Shown here in pieces: positions 9,910-19,321 of a stretch of DNA of 64,000 nucleotides (position 1 is the first letter of the stretch; each line of letters begins with the position of its first letter). A program made the translations under genes and the position numbers. Below the pieces are notes generated by a model. That model was not told where the DNA came from. It searched no databases and saw only the letters and a list, made by a program, of their open reading frames with translations. Origin of the DNA: Agaricus subrufescens (Eukaryota > Basidiomycota > Agaricomycetes > Agaricales > Agaricaceae); the NCBI GenBank assembly GCA_029945375.1, contig CM057061.1:1860001-1924000 (forward strand), read 5' to 3'.

Positions 9910-9946
<37 letters not shown>
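5792..9946 (+). mobile_element. LINE 2 (5'-truncated LINE nested in LINE 1)
   Basis: A 12 bp TSD (CAGGTTTACCAG) lies at 5780-5791 and 9947-9958, and poly(A) runs 9910-9946. It starts within the last part of the endonuclease domain and is complete to the 3' end. This is the youngest layer in this part of the nest: its ORF has no stop and its poly(A) is long. Confidence 0.95.
5793..9833 (+). CDS. LINE 2 ORF2: endonuclease remnant, reverse transcriptase, degenerate RNase H-like and zinc domains
   Basis: The frame stays open for about 1,346 codons. It opens with the end of the APE-type endonuclease (TSDHRPLLIKIPVLG). RT follows with APGPDNVTWRLWK, FRPIVLLNTMGKLIEK, FDVAQFFPSLNH, GQGSALSPILSALY and the catalytic FVDD at 7182-7193. 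The thumb reads VWRYLGIMFDRNLNF. After RT come the degenerate RNase H-like domain (RVILYTTSPSTIRNL) and the C-x-C..H..C motif (CRCNQDLPETRSHILNVCP). The last 80 residues include a hydrophobic run starting FFVLVFRRFLL. An upstream in-frame ATG exists only because of fusion with LINE 1 sequence, so no native start is present. RT function would need an intact endonuclease from another copy. Codons turn T/A-rich in the RT palm (about 6880-7190), unlike the rest. Confidence 0.9.
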   Translation, partial: RRWTSDHRPLLIKIPVLGAEPEKRGKMKIEAYSEEEEEYVKMIWRELGGLERNVLGSEGELETTMGRAADILESAWLKFAEERKPSRHGKKWWNEECKEAYQRMRRNGGSRNRVERGNLKRTIRKAKREHFDKKIEEMATDNQRPWDLMPWTRERKLPAVEAILDHQGTPCDSPQKLFDNLHHTYNSANNRSINLERFTENIDELEEREWPPFSLQEFHDALNNCAKNTAPGPDNVTWRLWKQFAISNEICELVTNIANACIEVGYWPKHFKNSVSVIIPKLGKPSYSMAKSFRPIVLLNTMGKLIEKMIARRLQFEGVASGAIHPCQTGGIIQRSVDDAAVSLTHHVRAGWSNKKVTSVIAFDVAQFFPSLNHQALSKIIKHFGFASKVVSFFSSYLVGRKTQYSINNQTSPLFDSDVGVGQGSALSPILSALYIAPVFHLLDLWLSDDEARIHFPLTAFLSFVDDGLLVATGDCRNDVMDSLKEAYAHITSIFNDFGLVMEHTKTELFHFADSARNYHSANPPLDIGFTPYDASNPLTPKTVWRYLGIMFDRNLNFKEHVKFYATKSLSAVRCMKVLGNSARGLTAKQKRILYVSCVQPIATFGLRCWYIPGTRCFRTNLKMVEATHNQGVRWITGVFRTTPLGGMSAVAGLMPISITIRKLFNRAVARLNTLHPHHPVLSLIERQKAKETPLHPNALEFKTEAIRKKMKSPLDTIINIPCKEIFDPLSEHVQPGRRFIDTYPDRIKFETPPLNSKLSRDYHDNIQVANLNNIDNLHIITAGVKHPYDPRHRLEDHSHSHIALSVIHHRRTISSKTRAAGRRVTEETLTGWSAFLGLLKAYRKLEKGLDVKRVILYTTSPSTIRNLMATNSKPIGGQLSIAVSLMFDALVTKFPTVDIMVKGFRESWATKEPDYNEGLQLAAFQAYYNANKAWTFNTVGRQFPQSASYSWTRSETVKDAISVWQEGFDDPKDRQCFKGHGWYDTFSCMDRSERLKHSASYPDHIWVDNPKRQLRAGLATSPFGRIGRNLDVGFRDGMLSPDSSSPDHQPRQRKKSGQLKQGGAAVSDKNKYKVDKPTHLNLGLWLRNHRGVTVADHAPLCARLTRMITNHAPIGSYRARFFPNEPFKVCRCNQDLPETRSHILNVCPLYVRRAEHYSINGIESIQGLILFLYDNPKAFAFEDEEELTRVPRIAEPDWQKYYDDVYRQRDEENKERKKKRLPLLTGKIFYHETVNSLYENVWEVNEWSGVFFDSVMKMEPWTSRNVRRRCKEFLFFVLVFRRFLLSVSLLYVVYLYSVSKDLDYSPFSFSFSFSLSQMALTSSAGYVSFAPLLSVSPCNVLSRQR

Positions 9947-9947
<1 letters not shown>

Positions 9948-9958
9948 AGGTTTACCAG

Positions 9959-10345
9959 CAACGGAAGACGAGAACAAGGAGGAAGCGCAAGCGTCCTCTT
10001 CTTATGGGGCCAATCTTCTATCATGAGACGATTATGAGCCAATTTGAAACCGTGTTCGAGGCAGATGAATGGAGGGAGGTGTTTATGAACTCGGTAATGG
10101 AGATGAAGCCGTGGACTCGGCGGAATGTTTTCAAAAGGTGCAAGGAGTTTCTTTTCTTTGTGCTTGTACTTCAGCGTTTCCTTTTCCTTCAGTCCGGTAT
10201 TATTGTACTTGTATATGGATCACTCTATGTTTCTGCGTTTGATTTTTTCATTTCTCATATAGCGTTGACCAAGTCTGCTGGATACGTTTCTTTTGCGCAT
10301 TTGTTGTTCATTTTTTCATGTAATGTCTCGTGCCGACAGAGGTAG
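9959..10345 (+). pseudogene. LINE 1 ORF2, final piece
   Basis: After the LINE 2 insertion the LINE 1 reading resumes (QRKTRTRRKRKRPLLMGPIF, with a likely small indel) and then runs open to 10345. It matches the last 110 residues of LINE F ORF2 almost residue for residue, including FFVLVLQRFLFLQ and SAGYVSFAHLL. The 3' UTR (10346-10422) contains ACGCATTATGGCA and ends CCCATTGATTAC-poly(A). Confidence 0.8.
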
Positions 10346-10456
10346 TGTACAGGTGATGTAAAGTACGGGGAACGCATTATGGCACCCTTAAGGTCGATTT
10401 TGAAATAAATCCCATTGATTACAAAAAAAAAAAAAAAAAAAGTATAGAGTTCTGTA

Positions 10457-10574
10457 TCTTGATAGATAGCTTCTTAGACTTGTTCACAGGATTGCTAAAT
10501 CAATTCTTATCCGATTCACTCGTGACTACCACCGTTAGAACCGTCTCCGCACGCGCTACGTTCTACTTCCGACA
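10457..10574 (+). repeat. 5' LTR of copia 1, second part
   Basis: It continues the LTR after the LINE 1 TSD and ends in CTACTTCCGACA (CA terminus). Together with 4372-4551 the LTR is 298 bp, matching the intact 297 bp LTRs at 28334-28630 and 30508-30804. Confidence 0.9.
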
Positions 10575-10588
10575 GGTTATGGGCCCCG
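10575..10588 (+). promoter_or_regulatory. Copia primer binding site (half-tRNA-iMet type)
   Basis: GGTTATGGGCCC follows the LTR directly. It is complementary, with one G-U pair, to the anticodon stem-loop of eukaryotic initiator tRNA-Met (GGGCUCAUAACC). This is the copia-type priming by a cleaved 5' half of tRNA-iMet. The same box stands next to the minus-strand LTR at 30495-30507. Confidence 0.75.
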
Positions 10589-10698
10589 GCTTCTAACTAC
10601 TGGAAAAACGAGTTTTTCATTCACAACTTCATTCATTCTCCTCTCCTTCTCTACTTCCTCAAATCTATTTCACTTCCCCTGCTCTCAAATCAACTCCG

Positions 10699-11030
10699 AT
10701 GGCTTCCGGATCGCCCATGTTTGTGAAACTCACTGCGGAGAACTATACGACGTGGTCTGGAGAGATGGAGGTGTGGCTGCGAGCTTCTGTGCTATGGAGA
10801 ATCATCTCTGGCAAGCAGAAGTCCCCCAATGTGTCCTCCCCTGTTACCCAGGCTGAAGCGGACGCTCTGGACGCTTTTGAGGCTCGTTGTGACAAGGCTG
10901 CTGGCTGGCTATTCTTGATGGTTGAAGAGGAGCAGAGGGTGCACTTTAATGGCATCCAGGATGACCCTGTGAAGATGTGGGAGGCTCTGGAGGCTGTACA
11001 CAGGCAGAAGAAGGCTGGAATGCGTTTTAA
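10699..11030 (+). pseudogene. Copia 1 gag, N-terminal piece
   Basis: It starts MASGSPMFVKLTAENYTTW, the typical copia Gag (UBN2/DUF4219-like) N-terminus with L-x-x-x-N-Y-x-x-W. It runs to EAVHRQKKAGMRF and is then cut by ORF1-only element X. The leader of about 124 bp between PBS and ATG is the only regulatory room visible. The next gag residues (NAYDELFSIRKLEE) are found inverted at 13478-13678. Confidence 0.85.
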
Positions 11031-13477
11031 TTTTTTTTTTTTTTTTTTTGTAATCAATGGGATTTATTTCAAAATCGACCTCATACATGGGATGCCATAA
11101 CGCGTTTCCCCGCCTTTCAACCCTCGGCAGCGTACATTAAGCCCGAAACAACATGCACTTTCCTTTGTTCTCGTATCCATGGGACGAGGTCAACCGCTCG
11201 ACATAAATAAAGAAACTAATCATAAAGGCCATAGAAAATGAAAGAACGACTACGAATGGCCATCATAATGCTGAATAAAAGGAACTCCTACCCAGCCTCT
11301 AAACGCGAGGGAACTGACGATGAAGCCAGTCCCGGTCGAACCTATGTTTCCAAAACGGACACGAAGTGTCCGTTGCGGAATGATTTACCTTAGCGCGCTT
11401 GGAAGCAACGCAATTGACGCAGCGACGTTGATCAACTTGTTTAGGGTTGACCAACGTAGAATGATTATGTTCAGTGTGAGGACCGCCGCATAGAGCGCAG
11501 CGGACACCTTGTCGGCGACACTGATTAGCATGGTGGCCCCATCGATGACAACGTTGGCATCGGACGGAGCCGGAATGGGGACGAGCGCCCTGAATACGGC
11601 ACAAGGTTCCAGAGACAGGAACCTTCTGGCCAATAAATGTACGAGCGTTGATGCCCGTGGTGGTGTCAGAGATATCGATCCATGCGATGCACGAATCAGA
11701 ATGAGCAGAAGTCCGCATAATACGGACTTGATGTTGGATAAGTGTCCCTAATCGGGCATGAGGAGAAGCAGCAATAGCGTCGAGAAGACGCTTGCGTGTG
11801 AGATTGACCCAGTCATTTTTGGGCATAGACTGAGGAATGGGGACGTCGACGATCTTCAGGAACGAAGTCGAGGTGGCCGGTGTGGATTGGATTGGCTGAG
11901 GAAGGCCTGTAGGGAGGAGGCGGCGGACGTGTTTGAGCACGAAGGCCGACTCGGAGGAGGTCGGGACAGTGGTAGTGGCTAAAAATATCTTGCCGTTACT
12001 ACCCGGTTCAGCATGAGTAATCAGTATCTTGGAAGAACCAAGATCCGATCCGATAAGTTTGTTGATCTCTGCGATAAGAGATAGGGAGATGTCGGCTGCG
12101 GACTTGTTAGATCCGGCCGGTGGAGTGAGGATAATGCCACGACGCGAGGCACCATGGACAGTGTGGCGGGAATTGCGCTTCGACCTAGGTTTCGGCGCAA
12201 TGCGAGAGACGGGGGGAGCGACCTTAGGGGGAGGGCGTTTCTTGACTTCGGCAACCACTGGTTCTGCAACGACCTCCATTGCTGGAGGCGGAGCACTCGG
12301 TGGGGCCGGGGTAGTGGGTGGAGCGGGAGTAGCTGGGCCGGAGCGCGGCTTCTTCCTAGGGGGTGAGGCGTCGCCAGGAATGGACACCTTGGGTAGAGTA
12401 GGAGTAGGGGCGAACTTCTTGACAAGGAGCTCTAATCCCGCGGACATAGAATGACCGTTAGATAGAACAGTGAATTTGTGCTTGCCGGAGGAAACAGCGA
12501 CGAGGAGGGAATTGAGAGCCTCAAAGCCAAAGTGGCCCATGAAGACTCTGTCTTTGTAAATCTCTCTGTTCTGAGAGAGCCAGCGAAGAACATCAACTGC
12601 ACCAATGGTGGGTTGAGGCTCGGGGACCGGGGTAGGGGCCGGGACCGGGGTGGCAGAGCGCACTGACTGCTGCTCCATGCCAGATTCTTCGTCCCAATTC
12701 TCCGGGGGGCCAGAGGCAGAGGGGGAAGGGGAAGGGGAGGGTGGAGGGGCAGCGCTGGAAGATCCAGACGCTGTCGGCTGCACTGGGAGGGAAGGGAATG
12801 GCTGACGAACAGGGAATCCCATCGATTGAGCGATTGAGTGGGCATCAGCCCAGCTCTTGATGTCAACGAAGAGGTCGTCGGTGAGATACTCGGCGAACTC
12901 TGGATAGATCTTGAGGACGGACTCCTTCGGGAGGTGAGGAGAGGGTTTGGGCTTGGGTATGTGCTGGGGGACTTCCTTGCCATACTCGTGTGCAATAGTC
13001 GCAGGATTGGGCGAACCCTCGGGAAGTCGGGGGTTCTTGCCAGACAATGCTTCTTTCCAGGCACCTGGGAGGGCGAGTAGATCGAAGCGGCTCTTGAGGC
13101 GGTGGAGAGCGCTGGCGAATTGAGGAGATTCATCAGATGCTCGGGTGTCATTCCCCTGCCCTGGCGAGAGGACGAGGGGGTGGGGGTTACCGTGGTAGGG
13201 GAGTGGAGGGTGGAAGTCGCGAGCAATGGCCTTTCCGGTACGCATCTTCTCAGTGCGCGTCATTGGCTTGGGCAGGTGGTGGGCGTGTGGCCATTAAACA
13301 AGATGTGGACTCCTGAGCCGCTCGAGACGCGCTCGAAGTCGAATCAGAGGCGGCTTGGGGGCAGTGTCTTCAAACCAGTCTGAACGTGTCCATATCACTG
13401 CGTTTATTGCTACTCATAGCTCTTACACTGAGGCTTCCAAAAGAGGAAGGTAGTGGTTTAAGTTCAAGAAGCGATGG
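11031..13477 (-). mobile_element. ORF1-only retroelement X (complete, now flanked by an inversion)
   Basis: The 3' end is at the left: poly(T) 11031-11049, then GTAATCAATGGG and the reverse complement of the LINE-type tail (GGTCGATTTTGAAATAAATC). The 5' leader at the right holds CTACCTTCCTCTTTTGGAAG in reverse complement (13434-13453). The ORF is uninterrupted. The two flanks do not match each other; they match the flanks of element Y crosswise, which points to an inversion between X and Y. Confidence 0.9.
11299..13263 (-). CDS. LINE-type ORF1 (Gag-like) protein of element X, 654 aa, intact
   Basis: ATG at 13263-13261, about 210 nt inside the element's 5' end; stop just before the 3' UTR. 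The N-terminal 300 residues are Pro/Ser-rich and unlike the other copies (MTRTEKMRTGKAIARDFHPP). The basic linker ends RNSRHTVHGASRRG. The conserved core (SDSCIAWIDISDTTTGI, FIGQKVPVSGTLCRIQGA) leads into three zinc modules: CQRCHRWGHHANQC, CALCGGPHTEHNH and CVNC..KRAKVNH. The tail is FDRDWLHRQF. It presumably binds element RNA. No RT or endonuclease follows. The open frame in an otherwise decayed region suggests a recent insertion or selection on the protein. Confidence 0.88.
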   Translation of the reverse strand: MTRTEKMRTGKAIARDFHPPLPYHGNPHPLVLSPGQGNDTRASDESPQFASALHRLKSRFDLLALPGAWKEALSGKNPRLPEGSPNPATIAHEYGKEVPQHIPKPKPSPHLPKESVLKIYPEFAEYLTDDLFVDIKSWADAHSIAQSMGFPVRQPFPSLPVQPTASGSSSAAPPPSPSPSPSASGPPENWDEESGMEQQSVRSATPVPAPTPVPEPQPTIGAVDVLRWLSQNREIYKDRVFMGHFGFEALNSLLVAVSSGKHKFTVLSNGHSMSAGLELLVKKFAPTPTLPKVSIPGDASPPRKKPRSGPATPAPPTTPAPPSAPPPAMEVVAEPVVAEVKKRPPPKVAPPVSRIAPKPRSKRNSRHTVHGASRRGIILTPPAGSNKSAADISLSLIAEINKLIGSDLGSSKILITHAEPGSNGKIFLATTTVPTSSESAFVLKHVRRLLPTGLPQPIQSTPATSTSFLKIVDVPIPQSMPKNDWVNLTRKRLLDAIAASPHARLGTLIQHQVRIMRTSAHSDSCIAWIDISDTTTGINARTFIGQKVPVSGTLCRIQGARPHSGSVRCQRCHRWGHHANQCRRQGVRCALCGGPHTEHNHSTLVNPKQVDQRRCVNCVASKRAKVNHSATDTSCPFWKHRFDRDWLHRQFPRV

Positions 13478-13678
13478 GCGGAATAGTCATCTGGGAGCAC
13501 TCTAATGAGGGCCATAGATGCCAGCTCATCATCTAGCATCTCCAGAGTGAAGGAAGTGGGTCTGAGCTCTTTAATTCGGTGTTTGCAGCCTTCTACCCTG
13601 TTGATAAGTGATTGGAGAGACTCTTCCTCGAGTTTCCTGATGCTGAACAGCTCATCATAGGCATTAAAACGCATTCCA
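13478..13678 (-). pseudogene. Inverted copia 1 gag segment
   Basis: On the minus strand it reads AYDELFSIRKLEEE to LPDDYSA, exactly the gag stretch missing between 11030 and 15651. Its ends carry the TSDs of the two neighbouring elements in inverted form: TTAAAACGCATTCCA (13664-13678) is the reverse complement of 11016-11030, and GCGGAATAGTCA (13478-13489) is the reverse complement of 15651-15662. Confidence 0.9.
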
Positions 13679-15650
13679 CCGCGCTTCTTGACCTGTTACC
13701 ACTACCTTCCTCTTTTGGAAGTCTCAGTGGTCGTAGCATAGAAGTACTATTCATCGTCCGATATGCCTCCCAAGCAATCTAAACGACCGTCCAAGCCTCC
13801 TGGCATGCCCCAGTCCATCTGGGATGCTGCTGAGGAGATGATGCGTAGCCAGCATGCTGTCGACGGCCGCCGACATCGTGCAGACCACCTCCCCCGACGA
13901 GAATTTTGTTGGTTATGCTGGCGAACTCCTACGTCTTGTTTTCATTATCTTGCGAAGTAGCGCTCACAAGAATTTGGAATTTCAGAACATGGCGGGCCAC
14001 ACCTCCTTCGAGGTCGCACTCGCTATGCTTATCGCCCAGGCTGGACCGCCGCCCCCTTCCCCGGTCAAGCCCACCACCCCCCTCCCCCCTCCCCAGTCGG
14101 TTCCCTCAAGTCACCCTTGGTCTCCTATGGCCGAGGACAGGAGTATACTCTGTTACAAAAAAAGTCCGGACCAGTCACCTGGGTCCACCCCAAAAGGCTT
14201 CGCCCCTAAGAGCGTGCTCCGGCTGTACCACACCCACTGTTCGAGCACCTCCTAGGAGCAATCTCAAGGCAAAGCCGGCCCCCGTCCCCTCTCTTCCAAA
14301 GGCCCCGGCTCCCTCTTCTGCCCCCGCTGTGTCCCGCCGTGCTCCCGCACGCAAGGGCAAGCACACCAGCCACGGCGCTTCGCGCCACGGGGTTCTAATC
14401 CATCCACCGGCCGGATCTTCTATCCGTGCTATTAATATCACCCCCGATATCCTCCAGGAATGCAACCGTCACCTCAAGGACGACCTCAAGTCTGAGGTCG
14501 TTCTAGAATCTTCTATCGACTCGGCTTCCGGCATCTTCATAGCCGCCTCCCGAGTTCTTTCCAAACCCGAGTCTGCGTGTGTGCTTAGGCATGTACGCCA
14601 CCTTGTCAATCCCAACGGACTCATCCCCCTCCAGTCCGCCACTCCTACCTCCACGTCCTACCTCAAGGTACTGGACGTACCACTCATTCCGGCCCCCCCC
14701 TGCCACATGGCTCCAAGCGCAACGCGAGGCATTTACCGTCGCAATGCACGACTCTCCAGTGGGTAAACCTCTATCTGCTCACATCAAACACACCGTCCGC
14801 TTCATGCGGACATCACGTAAGTCGGACACTTGCATTGCTTGGATCGACATCGCAGACTCCGTCTCTGGCCGTACGGCCCAGGACTTCATTGGTAAGCACG
14901 TCTTCATTGGCGGGCGAAACTGTCAAATCCGCAGTGCTGCCCCGTGGCCCGGCTCTGCCCTGTGCACTCGCTGCCAGCAGTGGGGCCACCATGCTGATGT
15001 ATGCCGCTCCAAGGGCATACGCTGTCCTCACTGCGTGGGCCCACACTCGGCCGACTCGCATATCCAGGCGTCCATAGCGATGAAGAGGAATCCGGACGAC
15101 CACCACTGCACCAACTGCTCTGCAGCAAAGAAGAAGAATTCAGCGCACTCCAGCACGGACACTTTGTGTCCGTTCTGGAACAATCGTTTCGATCAGGATT
15201 GGCTGTGGCGCCAGTTCCCATCAAAGAAGTAGTAAGAGTCATTTCTTATTTCGGGAGCGCGCGCCGCCGGCACCCACCACTTTCCTTCGCTATTCCATCC
15301 GCGATCGCAAACCGGCTCGACAGAAAATCGGGGCTGTATCCAGGTCTGTATGTAGGTGATATGTGTTTGTTTGAGCCACGGCTCGCTTCGCTCGCCTTAT
15401 TATGTATGGACTTATCATTTCTTTTCCTTTATGATTTGTTTTTTCTTTTCTCTCCTCGAGGCGATGTCTTTTCCGCTGGATACGTATAATTTTTGTTGCT
15501 CGGGGCTTAATGTTTTTTCAACTTTGGATACGCGTCATGGCATCCTTATTCTTGTAGTATGCCCAGATTATCTACCTGGATGTCATATAGCTACTTGAAT
15601 AGAAGGTCCACCGAGAGGTGCCGTTGATACAAAAAAAAAAAAAAAAAAAA
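13679..15650 (+). mobile_element. ORF1-only retroelement Y (full length, decayed)
   Basis: The 5' leader contains CTACCTTCCTCTTTTGGAAG at 13702-13721. The 3' end has CACCGAGAGGTGCCGTTGAT and then poly(A) at 15631-15650. About 2 kb long, with only an ORF1. Confidence 0.9.
13763..15232 (+). pseudogene. LINE-type ORF1 of element Y, frameshifted
   Basis: ATG at 13763 (MPPKQSKRPSKPPG). The reading frame changes near 13850, again near 14150-14240, and a third time at a C-run near 14695 (CCGGCCCCCCCCTGCC). Joined by similarity, the frames give the usual ORF1 order: N-terminal domain (SFEVALAMLIAQAGPPPPSP), basic linker, core (SDTCIAWIDIADSVSGRTAQ), zinc modules CTRCQQWGHHADVC, CPHCVGPHSADSH and CTNC, then FDQDWLWRQF. 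It is closest to elements A and C. The C-run shift could be a sequencing error; the others look real. Confidence 0.85.
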
Positions 15651-18600
15651 TGACTATTCCGCTTTCTCCTCGTCTCTCCTGCCTATGGACAAGCTAGACA
15701 AGACTACAATTCACCAGGCCTTTGTCACAGAGGACATAAAATGCAAAAAATGCGCTGGGGACACTTTGGGAGGCTCCCAGGCCCTGGCCACTCACTCTGG
15801 CTTCAAAAGCATGTCAGGGACTTGCAAATTCTGTGGGAGGCTGGGTCACAAGGTGGAGATGTGTAGGACATTTGAAAACGTGAGGAAATGTGCTCAGGAG
15901 GATGCTCAGAAGCCTAGAACTTGCAGAAACAAGGCTAACAAGGCTCAGGATGCTTCAAATGATGCCTCAGGCTCTGCAGCAAGCTCCTCTTCGAGTTCTA
16001 GCCCCAAAGAAGCGCAGAGAGTCCGTGGATTTGCTGGAAATGCAAGTGCCACACATCCCTCCCCTTCCCCTTCGCTTTCTATGCCTCTACAGCTCGATGC
16101 TAACTTCTATTGGCTTGCAGACACTGGGGCCACTTCTCATATGACCCCACATTGTCATTGGTTCAAAAACTATGCCCCCAATTGCATTCCTATTCGATTA
16201 GCTGATAATTCAGTTGTCTACTCTGCTGGGATAGGGTCTGTGGTTTTTTGGCCACTTGTTAATGGAAAGGAGGCTAGAGCAGTTGAATTTTCGAGAGTAC
16301 TGCATGTTCCTGACCTCAGGAGTAATCTGCTGTCATGTCTATACCTTGCTCAGCACAAGGGCTTTAATATCACCATTTTGGCTTGCTCTATCGCTTTCCA
16401 GTGCAAGGGAACAACACTTTTCACAGCCACCATTCACTCCAACAACTCTGCTGAGCTAGATGGCTCTACAATCACTTCTGAGGCCACTTTTTCTGTTTCT
16501 ACACTGCCAGCTGACCTCTCCCTGTGGCATCGTCACTTCATTCATCACAATTATGCTGATGTGAAGTCTATGTTGAGTAAGGACCTTGTTACAGGCCTCA
16601 AACTCGATTCTAATGCTCTCCCTGACCCTATATGTGAGCCCTGCCTTGCTGGCAAGATGCATTCACTACCATTTCCTCCCTCCCTCAATCACAATCGATC
16701 CCCTCTTGAGCTAGTGCATTCAGACCTTCACGGACCGCTCCCAGTCACTTCCCACTCAGGCTACAAGTACTGGATCACGTTTATAGACGACGCAACGCGA
16801 TTCCGGGCTGTACATCTGCTTAAAAGCAAGTGAGAAGCCTTTGAAGCATTCAAAGTCTACAAATCTTGGGCCGAAAATCAACTTGGAGTCAAAATTCGGG
16901 CTCTACAGGATGATAAAGGCAGTGAATACATGTCTAAAGCCTTCATAACGTTCACGGAGCAGTCTGGGATCGAAAGGAGGTATTCTACTCGCAACAGGCC
17001 TCAGCAGAATGGCCTTGCGGAGAGAGCTAATAGGACTATGGGTGAAAGAATCACTGCTATGCTCTCAGAATCTCGACTTCCTGCCTCTTTCTGGGGAGAA
17101 TGTGTGTCTTCTATGGTCCATGTCTGGAATAGGCTGCCTACATCGTCGCTTTCTGGCACTACACCCTTTCAGGCCTTCTATAAGCAAAAGCCTGATGTCT
17201 CCCAACTCCGAGTATGGGGGTGCACTGCCTATGTGCATGTACAGCGAGATAAGAGGACTTCTCTGGAGCCTTACTACAAAAAATGCGTCTTTATAGGCTA
17301 TCCTGCAGGCTACAAAGGCTGGAAGTTCTACAATCCAGTCACTAAGTGTTCTGTGATCTCAGAGAGAGCTGATTTCAATGAAAGGTACTTTCCTGGGACT
17401 TCTAAAGCCCAACTCAATGCTGTTCCGTCATTTGCTGGCCCTCCCCCCTCCCTTGAGCCTCAGACTACTTCTGAGCCTTCTCCTGCACCACCAACATCGC
17501 ATTTTGGAGTGCCACCTCTCCTAGATGAAGGGGGTGATATTAGCCCTCTCCCTGCTCGCTTTCAGCCTCCCAGTCCGAGAACTCCTTCTGTTCCTCTCGA
17601 AGAGGAGACTCCTCTCCCTGCTCCTGCTCCTCCTAGCCCTGCCACTCCGCCTCCACAAGCTCCAATTCCGCTCCCTGTGACTCCTCCCACTGCTGGAGTG
17701 CCCCCTGAGCCTCCCAGAGTGCCATGTCACACTGGGCGCGTTCGGAAGCCCCCTGGTGACTGGTGGAAGGTCAGACAACCTAATCTGCCTGCTAGAGACC
17801 TAGAAGACGACGACGAGGCTGCTCTTTCAGCTGATACTGACTTCTATGAGGTCAAGTTTGCTGGGGCTGTTTCTACAGCTGATCCTCGCACCTACAGGCT
17901 TGCTATGCAGTCCCCTGACAGGGAACACTGGGTTGATGCTTGTAACACCGAGATCTTCAATCTCGAGGCTAACAGGACTTGGGAACTCACTGAGCTGCCT
18001 CCTGGTAAGAAGGTAGTCAACTCTGGCTGGGTCTTCAAGGTGAAAAGGCATGCCGATGGCTCCATTGAGCGCTATAGGGCTCGCCTTGTTGCTAAAGGCT
18101 TCTCCCAACATCCTGGCTTTGATTACACCGAGGTCTTTGCCCCTAGATTTTGTCCTGCCTCTCTGAGACTCATTATAGCTCTGGCTGCTAGAGAAGGCTA
18201 CAAAATGCGTTCCGTTGACATCTCCTCTGCCTTCACTTATGGAGAACTCGAGGAGGAGATCTACATGAGGCAACCAGAGGGCTACCACACTGGGGGCCCT
18301 AATATGGTCTTCAGGCTCTGTAAATCACTCTATGGCCTTAAGCAGGCTGCCAGACAGTGGAGTAAGAAGCTCCGAGGTGTTCCAGAGGGTATTGGCTACT
18401 CTAGACTTCGCTCCGACAACTCCATTTACATCTATTCCAAGGGAGACATCAAGGTCATTGTACCAGTCTTCATTGATGACATTACCCTAGTCTCTAAAAG
18501 CAATGCAGCCATGGCCTCTGCTGTCTCTGAGCTATCTCGGCACTTCAAACTGCGAGATCTTGGTTCTACCACACTTCTGCTGGGCATTCAGGTGAAGCAG

Positions 18601-18947
18601 GATCGCGTTAATCGTTCCATCTCCCTCTCCCAAGAGCACTACATCAAGGAGCTCCTAGAACGGTTCAATATGGACGATTATAACTCCCTTTCCACCCCTA
18701 TACCTCCTGGCTCTGAGCTCTCAGACATTATTCCCTCACTCAAGGAGCAGGCTGAGATGAAGTCTGTTCCCTATCTCTCTGCTGTAGGTGCCCTGCAGTA
18801 TCTGGCCACCATGACTCGTCCCGACATTGCCTATGCTGTCTCCTACCTTGGGAGATTCAATCACAATCCTGCTCCTGCCCATTGGCTTGCTGTCAAGCAT
18901 TTACTTCGCTATTTGAACTGTCATTTCAGCTTGTCTGCCGAGGTAGT
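15651..18947 (+). pseudogene. Copia 1 pol: zinc knuckle, protease, integrase, RT, RNase H (one stop)
   Basis: It resumes gag at DDYSAFSSS and keeps one frame for about 1,100 codons. Domains in order: knuckle CKFCGRLGHKVEMC, protease LADTGATSHM, integrase zinc region and catalytic SDLHGPL, DDKGSEYM and RPQQNGLAERAN, a Pro-rich linker, then RT (WVFKVKRHADGSIERYRARL, SVDISSAFTYGELEEEIYM, SLYGLKQAARQWSKK, FIDDITLVSK) and the RNase H start. The RT box reads FIDD rather than the more common YVDD. One TGA (16831-16833) replaces the Ser seen in copia 3 (LKSK-stop-EAFEAF). The coding region is cut at 18947 by LINE H. Otherwise it is well kept. Confidence 0.9.
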
Positions 18948-19321
18948 TTTTTTTTTTTTTTTTAAATCAGATTTTATTAAGCGCTGCCCGGTCGCGTAGC
19001 GCTCCTGGCCGGAGGCCAGGAAAAAAGTGTTTAAAACAAAGCCCAGAGCAACATGAGAGAAGAAGAATAAATGAAAACAGACACCTAGACAACAGAACTA
19101 TTCGAACACGGACAGGTGCCCCAAGGTGACAGATTGTGAGACATGAAACCGGAGCAGATAGAGTAAGAGACTTAGCGTATAAATACAAACCCGTATCATG
19201 AGACGCATGCTGATGGAGGAGAGAGAGAGGAAGACATGAAAAAGAAGATGAAGAGACAGGGAACGAACCGAAACCTGAGACATGTACGGAGTCTGAGCAA
19301 GCTCAGGGGGATCTAGGACGG

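Larger units (their letters stand above)
4552..10440 (+). mobile_element. LINE 1 (5'-truncated LINE inserted in the copia 1 LTR)
   Basis: A 16 bp TSD (AGTATAGAGTTCTGTA) flanks the unit at 4536-4551 and 10441-10456, and the right end is poly(A) (10423-10440). It carries only the 3' third of ORF2, so it is a classic 5'-truncated LINE insertion. It was later split by LINE 2 at 5792-9946. Confidence 0.93.
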
